From contig NZ_JANHGR010000001.1 of the NCBI RefSeq assembly GCF_026616205.1, positions 868,001 through 932,000 of the forward strand: a DNA stretch of 64,000 nt, in the 5' to 3' direction. The notes under the pieces are model-generated. The model made no database searches. It had not been told where the DNA came from and worked only from the letters and a program-made list of their open reading frames with translations. Both the position numbers and the translations under genes were made by a program. How positions within the stretch are numbered: position 1 is the stretch's first letter; each line of letters opens with the position of its first letter. Source of the stretch: Halolamina litorea (lineage in GTDB: Archaea; Halobacteriota; Halobacteria; Halobacteriales; Haloferacaceae). Positions 1 to 8,379 of the stretch are shown one piece after another.

Positions 1-1337
1 TCCTGAATGGTCGTGTCTACAAAGTCCCGATCCACTGCTGTTTTGTCGTTTCGTTCGCTGTCCCGGTCTGTGCGGTACCGTGCCCGATCATCGTTTCGAA
101 CTGCGTCCACGTAAACTGTCCCCCCTAGGTCACGACATACGGCGTGCCACGGACCGAAATACGGCTCTCGGTCTTCCTTCGAGACCGGAAGTTCGTCCCC
201 TGGTTTCTCGATCCTGTAGGATGTCGTGAGCGTGTGGCCTTCTTGCGGGATGAACTTCGTTCTCTCTCCCGCTATTGCATCTTCGACGACAGTGGGGAAC
301 TCCGTAAGCGAGGCAGGGGTCTCGATTATCTCGGCAGTATCTTCGCCTGGATGTTTAACGACTAGCGGTACGTGAGACACTTCGTCGCCGATACCCCAGC
401 TGTGATCGATAAGTCGTACCGCGTCGTTTAGCACGCTGTACTCCCCGAAGCCCTCCCCATGATCACTAGTCACCACCACTAATGTATCATCGAGTTCACC
501 GGCCGATTCCAGCCGATCCAACAGTTGCCCGAAATACGCGTCCGCCTGCTTAATACAGTCGTCGTACAGGCTCTCGGTCGCTTCGAGTTCCCAGAACGGC
601 CTGTCTCCGAGATACTGTGTCGTGAGCGGCCCGCCCATCGCCTCGCGGTGGAGTTCTTCGAGTTTTCCCCCTCCACCCCACTCTGCGAACTGGTCTTGTG
701 GGATGTACGGGTAATGTGCATCCATGAGGTTGATGCAAGCCGCCCACGGGTCTTCTTGGGACTCTCTCCAGGAGTCAAATTCGTCGACGTACTTACCACC
801 GTGCTCCCGTTTGGGGTCATGAGCCCCTTGAGAACGGCCGAATTCACGGGACAGGCCGTTTAAAACCGCCTTGAGCGGGGAGTCACTATGCAGGCTTTCG
901 AGCATGTACTTGACGTAGCTGGGGTCCCCATCTACTCCCTCGGGGCCGAGGGCTTCGGGAAACAACAGTTCCTGACGCTTCGGGCCGACGACTCTCTGAA
1001 AGAACGAAGAGAGGTTCGAGGATTCTGCGACGATCGAATTAGGTGTAAACAGTCCCGTTCGGTAGCCCTCATCCGCAAGTGTCTCCCATATTGTATGCCC
1101 CTGTGAAATCCTTGCACCATGTGATGTCGCACGGTGTTCTGCGACGTGATAACCGGTGAAGATGCTGACGTGACTGGAGATGCTGTGAATTCCGGGAGAT
1201 CGCGCGTTCGTGTAAGTCGTCACCTGTTCGGCGAAATCGTCCAAGTTCGGCGTCGTGTTCCGTGGATATCCGAGGTGGCCGACATTTTTGCCGCGTACGC
1301 TGTCGAGAACGACGAGAAGAACGTTCGGTCGACCCAT
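1..1337 (-). CDS. Sulfatase-like alkaline-phosphatase-superfamily hydrolase (3' end outside window)
   Basis: The reading frame is open from an ATG at 1337 to the left edge, so the C-terminus is missing; about 445 residues are visible. It opens with a beta strand ending in the metal-binding Asp (LLVVLDSVRGKN), then the nucleophile region SISSHVSIFTG at about residues 51-61, and later VVVTSDHGEGFGEY, the second metal-binding Asp-His pair of the superfamily. The usual Cys/Ser nucleophile position is occupied by Ser. The family includes sulfatases and phospho-group transferases acting on glycans. Its place in a glycosylation locus suggests it modifies surface sugars, but substrate and chemistry are not determined. 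A TATA box 24-31 bases upstream fits a leaderless transcript and supports this ATG. Confidence 0.85.
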   Translation of the reverse strand, partial: MGRPNVLLVVLDSVRGKNVGHLGYPRNTTPNLDDFAEQVTTYTNARSPGIHSISSHVSIFTGYHVAEHRATSHGARISQGHTIWETLADEGYRTGLFTPNSIVAESSNLSSFFQRVVGPKRQELLFPEALGPEGVDGDPSYVKYMLESLHSDSPLKAVLNGLSREFGRSQGAHDPKREHGGKYVDEFDSWRESQEDPWAACINLMDAHYPYIPQDQFAEWGGGGKLEELHREAMGGPLTTQYLGDRPFWELEATESLYDDCIKQADAYFGQLLDRLESAGELDDTLVVVTSDHGEGFGEYSVLNDAVRLIDHSWGIGDEVSHVPLVVKHPGEDTAEIIETPASLTEFPTVVEDAIAGERTKFIPQEGHTLTTSYRIEKPGDELPVSKEDREPYFGPWHAVCRDLGGTVYVDAVRNDDRARYRTDRDSERNDKTAVDRDFVDTTIQ

Positions 1338-1360
1338 GAATGTGAATCCGAGCGACTACA

Positions 1361-1368
1361 TTTGTATA
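1361..1368 (-). promoter_or_regulatory. TATA box for the left-edge sulfatase gene
   Basis: On the minus strand this reads TATACAAA and lies 24-31 bases before the ATG at 1337, the normal archaeal TATA distance for a leaderless mRNA. Confidence 0.55.
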
Positions 1369-2492
1369 CTTCGGTAAGAACAGAAAAGCAACGTCTAGTC
1401 GTATCGGGACTTGACCGTCACATTCCAGATCTATGTGCACCGGCGACCTATCTATCCGTCAAGCATAAACAGGACACCACGGTACTCCGCTTAATAGCAG
1501 TCGATTTCACGGAGTGGCTCTCTCAAAGTGCGTCTAACATCAAGGACACGGACAAAACTTGGTCGTCACGCGTTTTCCGTCCGATATACTACCTCTACGT
1601 CGCTTGCTTTCTGAGCCTTACGAAGTGGTGGCCGTATGGAACGAACGTTTACGACCACGACTGGGACGCCCTGATCATCCTCGACGCCTGCCGAGTCGAC
1701 GCCCTGCGCGAAGTCTCCGAAGAGTATGATTTTGTCTCGGTTGACGAGACGATCAACTCCGTCGGGAGCACGTCGTTCGAGTGGATGAACCACACTTTCG
1801 ATACTGACTACCGAGAAGAGATCGAACGGACCGCCTACGTATCCGGGAACGGGTATACTGATCGGGTTTTGGGTCACGGTGGCGAGACGGGACATGCAGC
1901 TATGCCGTTCGGCCCGTCTGAGTACGACGTGGTCGACCCTGAGGACTTTGCCTATCTCGAGGAGCTCTGGCGGGCGGAGTTCGACAACTCATCAGAGTGG
2001 ATGATCGACGGTAACGCCGGTTCGTGGGTTCACCCGAAGTACACCACTGACCGGGCGATCGAAGCGGGCAGGGAGCGCTCTAGCGATCGACTGCTCGTCC
2101 ACTATATGTACCCACATGACCCGTTCCCGTTAGCCGACAGCGATGACCTGGTCCGCCCGTTCGACTCGCTACGGTCCAGGGACGTTACGAGAGCGGAGGC
2201 TTACAGGGAATACTTAGATCATCTCAGGCTCGTTCTCGATGAGGTCGAGCGACTTCTGGAGAACCTCAATGCGGAGGACGTGGTGATCACAGCAGACCAC
2301 GGTGAAGCGTTCGGTGAGTACGGTTTCTATCGTCACGTTATCGGTTGTCCGCTACCGTGTATGCGAGAGGTTCCTTGGGTAAAGACCACTGCTGAAGATA
2401 CCGGCATGTATGATCCTGAGGCACCGGAACCTGAATCTGAGACCGATTCCGTGGATGTCGAAAGCCGCCTCGAAAACTTAGGATACCTGTGA
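1362..2492 (+). CDS. Sulfatase-like hydrolase; start codon unresolved
   Basis: The conserved body begins near base 1509 and carries YGTNVYDHDWDALIILDACR (first metal-binding Asp), then VVITADHGEAFGEYG and the C-terminal SRLENLGYL seen in many sulfatase-fold proteins. The length from the conserved start, about 330 residues, is usual for this haloarchaeal subfamily. No ATG or GTG exists in frame where the family should start; the nearest in-frame alternatives are TTG at 1362 and an ATG at 1134. The ATG would overlap the divergent neighbour by about 200 bases, so TTG 1362 is given only as the least bad choice. A TATA-like CTTAATA at 1490-1496 hints that the transcript starts near 1515. It probably acts on the same surface glycan as its neighbours. 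Confidence 0.7.
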   Translation: MYTSVRTEKQRLVVSGLDRHIPDLCAPATYLSVKHKQDTTVLRLIAVDFTEWLSQSASNIKDTDKTWSSRVFRPIYYLYVACFLSLTKWWPYGTNVYDHDWDALIILDACRVDALREVSEEYDFVSVDETINSVGSTSFEWMNHTFDTDYREEIERTAYVSGNGYTDRVLGHGGETGHAAMPFGPSEYDVVDPEDFAYLEELWRAEFDNSSEWMIDGNAGSWVHPKYTTDRAIEAGRERSSDRLLVHYMYPHDPFPLADSDDLVRPFDSLRSRDVTRAEAYREYLDHLRLVLDEVERLLENLNAEDVVITADHGEAFGEYGFYRHVIGCPLPCMREVPWVKTTAEDTGMYDPEAPEPESETDSVDVESRLENLGYL

Positions 2493-2513
2493 GCTATTCG
2501 TTCCCCGCCTATC

Positions 2514-3698
2514 TTAGCTAACTACACTATTCAATTTCTGATCAAGCCGATCGATGTCCACACGAATATCAATGCCGTCCTGTTGGCACTGGAGATACTG
2601 ATACTCATGATCCATGTTCTCCGCAATACGGTCAAAGGTCGCAACTGTCTTCTTGCCAAATAGCTCGATAACCGTGAGATCGTCACTGTAAAGGATGTTT
2701 GTCAGGCCCGCACCGTGGGGTGCCACTACGAGTTCGGCGTTCGAGAATAGTTCCACCTGCTCACGGACACTCAGTTCGCCAAGCAGGAAGGTCTCGACGC
2801 CGTACCGTTTGAGAACACGCTCAACGGCGTCCTGATTCGAGACGCGGCGGACGGTCGCATCGTCGCGGGCGATATATACGCGTTCTCGGGATTTCCCAAC
2901 ATCGGCGGCAGTGCCGGCACGCATCCGCTCACGGAGCCATCGACACTCCGCAGGCGTTGGGTCCGGAAACGTGGGCAATACGAGGGTATCAACGGCCGCA
3001 ATGCCTCCACCGAAGCCCGCGACCGGACCTGCGTAGTCGATCATACCGAGTGTTTCGTCCATCCACGCGGAGCGATCCTCGGGGACGAGGAGTGTCGGGT
3101 ATGTTCCGGTCGCATCGCCATGGCGTTCAAGCAAGCGCACACGTATCAGACACTCTACGGTCCAGTGGTAGTAGTTCGCCCAGGGTGGCACGGCGAACGC
3201 CGCGGTATCGAAGCGTCGGTCTGGCGTGACATCCCCGGATAGTGCGTTTAGTGTCCGCCAAATCCCGTTTTCGTCCATTGATTGTGCAAGACCTACACCC
3301 ACGCGACGTGGGAAGAGGAAGGGTGCACCGACGCTCTCAAGAACGACGTTCCCTCTTGCAGTGAGCGCTGGTCCAACAGGGCCGAGGAGCCATGAATTGT
3401 TGAGTTCGCAGACGAACCGGTCGCTCACGTCGTACCGCTCGCCGTCATCTCCAAGCCCATTCCCGCCCTTATACTTCACACGTGCGTTGCTTTCCTCGTA
3501 TCGGACGTAATTGGGGTGACTCCGGAGGTCGTCTTGGGTTTCAGTGTCGATACGGTTGAGGAGGGCGCGGTGATAGAGGCCTCGATAGAAGAGGACATCG
3601 ACAAGGAGGGTATTTCTCCCCTCGGTGAGTAATTCACTGAGGCCGTCCATCCGTAGCTTCCGGAGGGCCCGTCTCGGGGCGCTACTCAAGTCCATCAT
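2514..3698 (-). CDS. Glycosyltransferase family 61 protein
   Basis: 394 residues. The C-terminal half has the GT61 (DUF563) pattern: ERVYIARDD, then an Arg/Asn segment RRVSNQ, a region ending in FSNAELVVAPHGAGLTNI, and VIELFG. The HGAG segment is the most recognisable family signature. An upstream in-frame ATG would add 34 residues, but TTTAAA at 3720-3725 sits 22-27 bases before the ATG at 3698, so this shorter start is preferred. ATG-ATG is present, so initiation could be one codon later. It lies between sulfatase and glycosyltransferase genes and probably adds one sugar to the lipid-linked oligosaccharide. Donor and acceptor are unknown. Confidence 0.85.
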   Translation of the reverse strand: MMDLSSAPRRALRKLRMDGLSELLTEGRNTLLVDVLFYRGLYHRALLNRIDTETQDDLRSHPNYVRYEESNARVKYKGGNGLGDDGERYDVSDRFVCELNNSWLLGPVGPALTARGNVVLESVGAPFLFPRRVGVGLAQSMDENGIWRTLNALSGDVTPDRRFDTAAFAVPPWANYYHWTVECLIRVRLLERHGDATGTYPTLLVPEDRSAWMDETLGMIDYAGPVAGFGGGIAAVDTLVLPTFPDPTPAECRWLRERMRAGTAADVGKSRERVYIARDDATVRRVSNQDAVERVLKRYGVETFLLGELSVREQVELFSNAELVVAPHGAGLTNILYSDDLTVIELFGKKTVATFDRIAENMDHEYQYLQCQQDGIDIRVDIDRLDQKLNSVVS

Positions 3699-3719
3699 GC
3701 TCCCTTTGATGGAGACACA

Positions 3720-3725
3720 TTTAAA
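3720..3725 (-). promoter_or_regulatory. TATA box of the GT61 gene
   Basis: TTTAAA, 22-27 bases before the ATG at 3698. It decides the start codon of that gene because it lies inside the longer in-frame extension. Confidence 0.55.
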
Positions 3726-3858
3726 CAGTCGTCTTCCAAACGACTTTTCTTGAATTGCAGACCGAAGCAATCGTATGCTCTCCGCCGGTAGCGCTATCAC
3801 GTGAACGCTATCGAGACCTGTTCAGAAGCTATGAACGACCACCAGGCGGTGGAGTGAC

Positions 3859-4953
3859 GTGGTCGGCATTTCTATCTACGCGAACACGCTTCGAGTTGGT
3901 GGGCTTGAACGGGTAACGGTCAATCTTGCGAATGGTCTCGCGGACGCGGGTAATGATGTCTCGCTTGTACTCGTATCTGCGGAAGGCGACCTTCTTAACG
4001 AGGTTTGTGATGACGTTCATGTTGTCGATCTCGCCGCCGATCGAGTGCTTACAAGCGCGCTCCCGTTCAGACGACACCTCGTCGACGCTGGAACTGACGT
4101 GTGTATCAGTATGGGCGCGCACGTGAACGGTATCGCGGGACTTGTGACTCGAACGATTCGCAACCCACCCGCCCTCATATGCACACACCACAGCATCCTC
4201 CGGAAAATGGACCCTGGTCTGAAACGCCGCGTTCTCCGCATCCTTGTTCGGCAAGCGTACAGCCGAGCAGATGGGGTTGTCTGTGTCAGTCGAGATGTTC
4301 TCGAATACGTCCGGTGCGAACTCGGTGTGCCGGCTGACCGCAGCCGCGTTATCTACAACCCCGTACTTGACAAGTCGTTCTATGATCAAGAGAATCCCGC
4401 TCCCGACCACCCGTGGTTCGGTGCTGACGCCGATGTCCCCGTAGTCGTGAGCGCTGGACGACATGCCCCCGAGAAAGACTTCCGGACACTCGTTGACGCG
4501 TTCGCCTCCCTCCGCGAAAAGCGCGAGGCCCGCCTGGTCCTGATCGGAGATGGTCCGGAACACGAAGCACTTGTCGAATATGCGGACTCGATGGATGTCG
4601 CCGAGGACATTGATCTCCCAGGCTTCGTCAACAATGTCTACCCATATATGTCGAATGCCAATGTATTCGCGCTCTCTTCGAAGACTGAAGTGTTCGGAAT
4701 GGTGATTGTTGAGGCGATGGGCTGTGGTTGTCCGGTCGTCTCAACGGATTGCACGGGGCCTACGGAGATACTTGCGGACGGCGAATACGGCCCGCTTTCC
4801 CCCGTCGGCGATGTTGAGCGGATGGCGGACGCCCTCGAACGGACACTCAACGACCCGTTAGACGTGGAGACCCTCCGCTCACGGGCACGAGAGTTCTCGA
4901 CCGAGCGGAGTGTCGAACGCTACGAGGCGCTAATCGAGAGCGTGATAGGCTGA
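3859..4953 (+). CDS. Glycosyltransferase family 4 (GT-B fold)
   Basis: 364 residues, GTG start with GGTGGAGTGA just upstream. It shows the GT-B donor/acceptor layout: the N-terminal glycine loop RVGGLERVTVNLANGLADAG, then the C-terminal domain with VVSAGRHAPEKDFRTLVDAF, DIDLPGFVNNV and the nucleotide-sugar-binding EX7E segment in SSKTEVFGMVIVEAMGCGCP. It is predicted to be a retaining cytoplasmic enzyme that transfers a sugar from a nucleotide donor onto a dolichol-linked intermediate. It is convergent with the sulfatase gene at 4961 (7 bases between stops). The specific sugar cannot be read from sequence. Confidence 0.9.
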   Translation: MVGISIYANTLRVGGLERVTVNLANGLADAGNDVSLVLVSAEGDLLNEVCDDVHVVDLAADRVLTSALPFRRHLVDAGTDVCISMGAHVNGIAGLVTRTIRNPPALICTHHSILRKMDPGLKRRVLRILVRQAYSRADGVVCVSRDVLEYVRCELGVPADRSRVIYNPVLDKSFYDQENPAPDHPWFGADADVPVVVSAGRHAPEKDFRTLVDAFASLREKREARLVLIGDGPEHEALVEYADSMDVAEDIDLPGFVNNVYPYMSNANVFALSSKTEVFGMVIVEAMGCGCPVVSTDCTGPTEILADGEYGPLSPVGDVERMADALERTLNDPLDVETLRSRAREFSTERSVERYEALIESVIG

Positions 4954-4960
4954 CCGCCAC

Positions 4961-6310
4961 TCATACGTAGCCAAGGTCCTTCAGGTTCTCCTCAACGCGG
5001 TCAGGGACATCCGAGCTCCCCTCAACGTCACGCGCTTCGAGATCTGCCGCGAGTTGTTCGATAACGGAAGCAGCATCCGAGACGCCGCCGTTATGGTCCA
5101 CGATGCCGTCAGTGTAAGTCTCGAACGAGTATCCGTCCTGTCCCGCGATTGCGTGCAGCTCCACGTCAAACGCGTTGAGCGTCTGTTCGGATACGTTCTC
5201 GTTGCGCAGACGGACAAGAGCCTTCTCCAGCATACCGTGTGTCTCTAGGAGGTGGTAGTCGGCGTCAAAGTGGTCGCCAAGAAGAGAGCGACCGTGCGTC
5301 TCTCTGCCCGTCTTGATTCCGGTGTACGCACACACAGTTTCGTGGACGTCCATAAGTGAGACGGGGCACTCGGTCTCTATCGGTGTGGGTGCGTCTCCGG
5401 TCACGTCAACGACAAGGGGAACGTGCGTCACAGCTGGCCAAAGGCCGGGCGTATGCTCCCAGCCGCCGTACTCGCCGAACGCCTCACCATGGTCGGCGAG
5501 CGTGATCACGACGTCGAACGCCTCGGCCAGTTGCGGGTAGAGATCATGGTAGGAATCTGAAAGGTAACGTGCGCAGTCACTGTACGCAGCACGGAGATGG
5601 TCAGCGTCAGCGTCTTGCTCGCCGGTCACTACCGACCAGATTCCGTCCTGCTGTGTCGGCTCAACTGTCCGGTAGGATTCAGGGGCTTCGTAGGGCCCGT
5701 GGACCTCCATGAGGTTCACGAAGAGGAACTCGTGTTCGTTCCACGCAATTGACTCTGCCCAGTCTGTGACGGCTTCGATACCAGTTTCGTCGTCCGTCTT
5801 GGGAAGGACGCCGAAGTCCTTGAGTTTGATACAGGCACCCTGCCAAAGTGTCGGAAGCACCGGCGCATCGCTTTCACGTATTTGGCGGAGGAGGTCCAAG
5901 TAGCGACTCGCCCCGTCACCTCGATGTTCGAAGATGAACTCTGCCCAGTTGAAGTCCGCATCGTCGCTAAAGGAATCGTGATGAAATTCCTCAAACCCCC
6001 GATCAAAGTCGAACCACTGCGAGACATGGACGTTGTTCGAGTATCCACGTGTTGTCCAGCCTGCATCCTGGAGGCGTTCGGCAAGTGTCGCGTCGGGACA
6101 GTCGAGGTTCTTGCTCTTCCCATGGACGCCTACTTCACTTCCATATCGCCCGGTGAAAAGGGACGCATGGGCAGGGACCGTCCAGTGTGAAGTTGACCAC
6201 GCGTTATCGTACCTGACGCCGGGAACCCACTCGAAGTGTTCCTCGAATGCGTCTGCGCGGAGCGTATCTAAAACGACCACTGCGACGCTGGGCGAGTTCT
6301 CTCCGGACAT
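4961..6310 (-). CDS. Sulfatase-like hydrolase/transferase
   Basis: 449 residues. VAVVVLDTLRADAF supplies the first metal-site Asp. The nucleophile segment is WSTSHWTVPAHASLFTGRYG (Thr at the usual Cys position, in the T-x-P-A-H-A-S form common in haloarchaea). VVITLADHGEAFGEYGGWEHTPGLW forms the second metal site, and the protein ends VEENLKDLGYV. The complete set of metal ligands argues for an active enzyme. It may hydrolyse or transfer a sulfate or phosphate-type group on surface glycans. A TTATTAGG box lies 24-30 bases upstream of the ATG. It is the third sulfatase-fold gene within 6.3 kb. Confidence 0.9.
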   Translation of the reverse strand: MSGENSPSVAVVVLDTLRADAFEEHFEWVPGVRYDNAWSTSHWTVPAHASLFTGRYGSEVGVHGKSKNLDCPDATLAERLQDAGWTTRGYSNNVHVSQWFDFDRGFEEFHHDSFSDDADFNWAEFIFEHRGDGASRYLDLLRQIRESDAPVLPTLWQGACIKLKDFGVLPKTDDETGIEAVTDWAESIAWNEHEFLFVNLMEVHGPYEAPESYRTVEPTQQDGIWSVVTGEQDADADHLRAAYSDCARYLSDSYHDLYPQLAEAFDVVITLADHGEAFGEYGGWEHTPGLWPAVTHVPLVVDVTGDAPTPIETECPVSLMDVHETVCAYTGIKTGRETHGRSLLGDHFDADYHLLETHGMLEKALVRLRNENVSEQTLNAFDVELHAIAGQDGYSFETYTDGIVDHNGGVSDAASVIEQLAADLEARDVEGSSDVPDRVEENLKDLGYV

Positions 6311-6333
6311 ACGGCACTCTGAGGAGTGTTCGC

Positions 6334-6340
6334 CTAATAA
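6334..6340 (-). promoter_or_regulatory. TATA box of the sulfatase gene at 6310
   Basis: TTATTAGG on the minus strand, 24-30 bases before the ATG at 6310, at leaderless spacing. Confidence 0.5.
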
Positions 6341-6447
6341 GGCTGACCGACCGTTCCGCCTGTGACAGGAAACGGTTTTGAAGGTGGACCGGCCTACAAC
6401 TCGTGATATAGTTTCCGCGGGTGGATATCCGTGGATAACCCTTACTA

Positions 6448-7347
6448 ATGAATACGCCCCACCCTCTCGCGGTGTCTGTCGTTGCCCCCGTCTACAACGA
6501 TCCTGAAGGCATCGCCGACACGCTTGACGCGCTGGTCGTCCAGATCCACGACGACCACGAAATCCTCGTCGTCGACAATGGCTCCACCGACGACACCCGC
6601 GACGTAATCCGGAACTACACCCAAGACCACGAAAATGTCCACCTCCTCGTCGAAGACGAGATCCAGAGCTCCTACGCCGCCCGAAACAAGGGCATCCGGC
6701 ACGCCGACGGCGACGTACTCGGCTTTATCGACGCCGACGAGACCGTCGGCGACGACTGGCTCGAAACCGCCCTTCGGGCCATGGACGAACAGGATGCCGA
6801 CTATCTCGGCTGCAACGTCGAGCTCACGCTCCCCCAGGACACGATCGTCGGTCGGTACAACGCCCGAACAGGGTTCCCCGTGGAGCAGTACCTCGAAACC
6901 GAACACTACGCACCCACGTGCGCGCTGCTCGTACGCCGCGAAGTCTTTGAGGAGGTGGGGACGTTCGACGCTCGACTCATCTCCGGCGGCGACCGGGAGT
7001 TCGGCGAGCGCGTCCACGAGGCCGGCTACGAGCAGGGGTACGCCGAGGACGCCGTGGTCTACCATCCAGCGAGAACCTCCTTCGAGGCGCTAGCAAAGAA
7101 GAACGTCCGCGTCGGCCGCGGCTTCTGTCAGAAGCAGCGCTACTACCCCGACCGGTTCGGCAAGCCTGGTATTCCGCCGACCCCCAGCGGCCCCGGCGAC
7201 GACGACGAAGACGCTCCCGACTCCGCGTTCACCCGCCTCGCGTTCGCGTTTCTCTCGATCGCAATGCTCGCCTGTCGAGGCCTAGGCTACTACTACGAAT
7301 TCCTCCTCGGCGAGAAACGTGAGGACGTGCCAGGGCCTACGCGTTAG
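6448..7347 (+). CDS. Glycosyltransferase family 2
   Basis: 299 residues. The N-terminal GT-A domain begins VVAPVYNDPEGIADTLDAL, with the nucleotide-binding LVVDNGSTDDT and the metal-binding DxD in VLGFIDADETVGDDW (about residue 95). GTFDARLISGGDREFGERV matches the catalytic-base region. A C-terminal hydrophobic stretch (about 265-285, LAFAFLSIAMLACRGLGYYY) is probably a membrane anchor, as in Agl glycosyltransferases. It overlaps the end of the aglG-like gene by 11 bases in convergent orientation. Probable role: one sugar-addition step at the cytoplasmic face during dolichol-linked glycan assembly. Confidence 0.9.
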   Translation: MNTPHPLAVSVVAPVYNDPEGIADTLDALVVQIHDDHEILVVDNGSTDDTRDVIRNYTQDHENVHLLVEDEIQSSYAARNKGIRHADGDVLGFIDADETVGDDWLETALRAMDEQDADYLGCNVELTLPQDTIVGRYNARTGFPVEQYLETEHYAPTCALLVRREVFEEVGTFDARLISGGDREFGERVHEAGYEQGYAEDAVVYHPARTSFEALAKKNVRVGRGFCQKQRYYPDRFGKPGIPPTPSGPGDDDEDAPDSAFTRLAFAFLSIAMLACRGLGYYYEFLLGEKREDVPGPTR

Positions 7348-8275
7348 CCTTCTTGACCACGTTTGGAGTCAGAATCGCGTACAGATATCCCAGCCCCACC
7401 GCTCCAGTGAACACAAAGATTGCCAGTAGTTGCTTCACTGCCGGGATCGATGGTCGGCGAACCAGTCCTTTCACCCGGCCCGGGACACGCTCCGTCAGCA
7501 ACTGCCTCAGGTACGCGCTCTTGTCGTCCGGCGCGTCCGGGTAGAGTAGGTCCATCACGCGCTTGGAGTAGCCCTGCCAGAACGATCGGGAGACCAGCCA
7601 GTCGAACTCCCCACGGTACTCGAACAGCTTGTGGTGGACGACCGCGTCCTCGGTGAACAGCATCCCCTGGCCGTACGTCTCCAGCAGCCGGATTCCGACC
7701 GGTGCTTCGTGGGCCTGCAGGTGTCGATCACCTTTCCGGCCGGTGTTCGGGTCGTACCCCCCGACCTCTAAGAACTCCTCGCGCCGGTAAGAGATGTTCG
7801 AGCCGTACGTGTTCCGTACTTCCTCACCGTCCTCCGCGAACCCTGGTTCGACGACGCCGACGAGCCAGTAGAACTCCTCGGGAAAGAAGTCTGGTCGATC
7901 GGTCTGCCAGTCTGGCTTTACGTCACCACCAACGGCGATGGCGTTGGTGTCCTCGTACACCGCAACGAGCTGCTCTACCCAGCCCGGTTCCGCGGTCGCA
8001 TCATCGTCGATGAACGCGACGATTTCCCCGGACGCGAGCTCAGCACCCTTTGTCCTGCTGTAGGAGATACCGTGGTTCTCGTCATTGTTGTGGATAACGA
8101 CGTTCTCAACGCCGCCGTACTCCTCTTGCACGTGCTCATGGACGGTTTTGTTACCGTCGACGACCAACACGACCTCTAGCGGCTCGTAAGTCTGCTCAAG
8201 CACGCTATCGACAGCATCGCAGAACACCTCGTACCGATCCATCGAGTACGTGCAGACCACCACGGAGACCTTCAT
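7337..8275 (-). CDS. aglG: AglG-like glycosyltransferase (GT2, glucuronosyltransferase type)
   Basis: 312 residues. The start MKVSVVVCTYSMDRY and the GT2 signatures VVLVVDGN and IVAFIDDDATAEPGW closely resemble what I remember of Haloferax AglG, which adds a glucuronic acid to the dolichol-linked N-glycan. VRNTYGSNISYRREEFLEVG and a C-terminal membrane segment (about 283-305) also fit. An upstream in-frame extension of 24 codons is rejected because homologues start at MKVSVVV. The gene is divergent from aglB with a 104-bp shared promoter region. The family call is firm; the exact sugar specificity rests on resemblance and gene context. Confidence 0.85.
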   Translation of the reverse strand: MKVSVVVCTYSMDRYEVFCDAVDSVLEQTYEPLEVVLVVDGNKTVHEHVQEEYGGVENVVIHNNDENHGISYSRTKGAELASGEIVAFIDDDATAEPGWVEQLVAVYEDTNAIAVGGDVKPDWQTDRPDFFPEEFYWLVGVVEPGFAEDGEEVRNTYGSNISYRREEFLEVGGYDPNTGRKGDRHLQAHEAPVGIRLLETYGQGMLFTEDAVVHHKLFEYRGEFDWLVSRSFWQGYSKRVMDLLYPDAPDDKSAYLRQLLTERVPGRVKGLVRRPSIPAVKQLLAIFVFTGAVGLGYLYAILTPNVVKKANA

Positions 8276-8379
8276 TACCGCCCGATAGTCGTGACGTCCG
8301 CAAAAAGCACCCGGGTTATGATCACGGCTAGCTACACCGATACACAAACCTTATCCCCGTTTTGGCACGATTCACCCCA

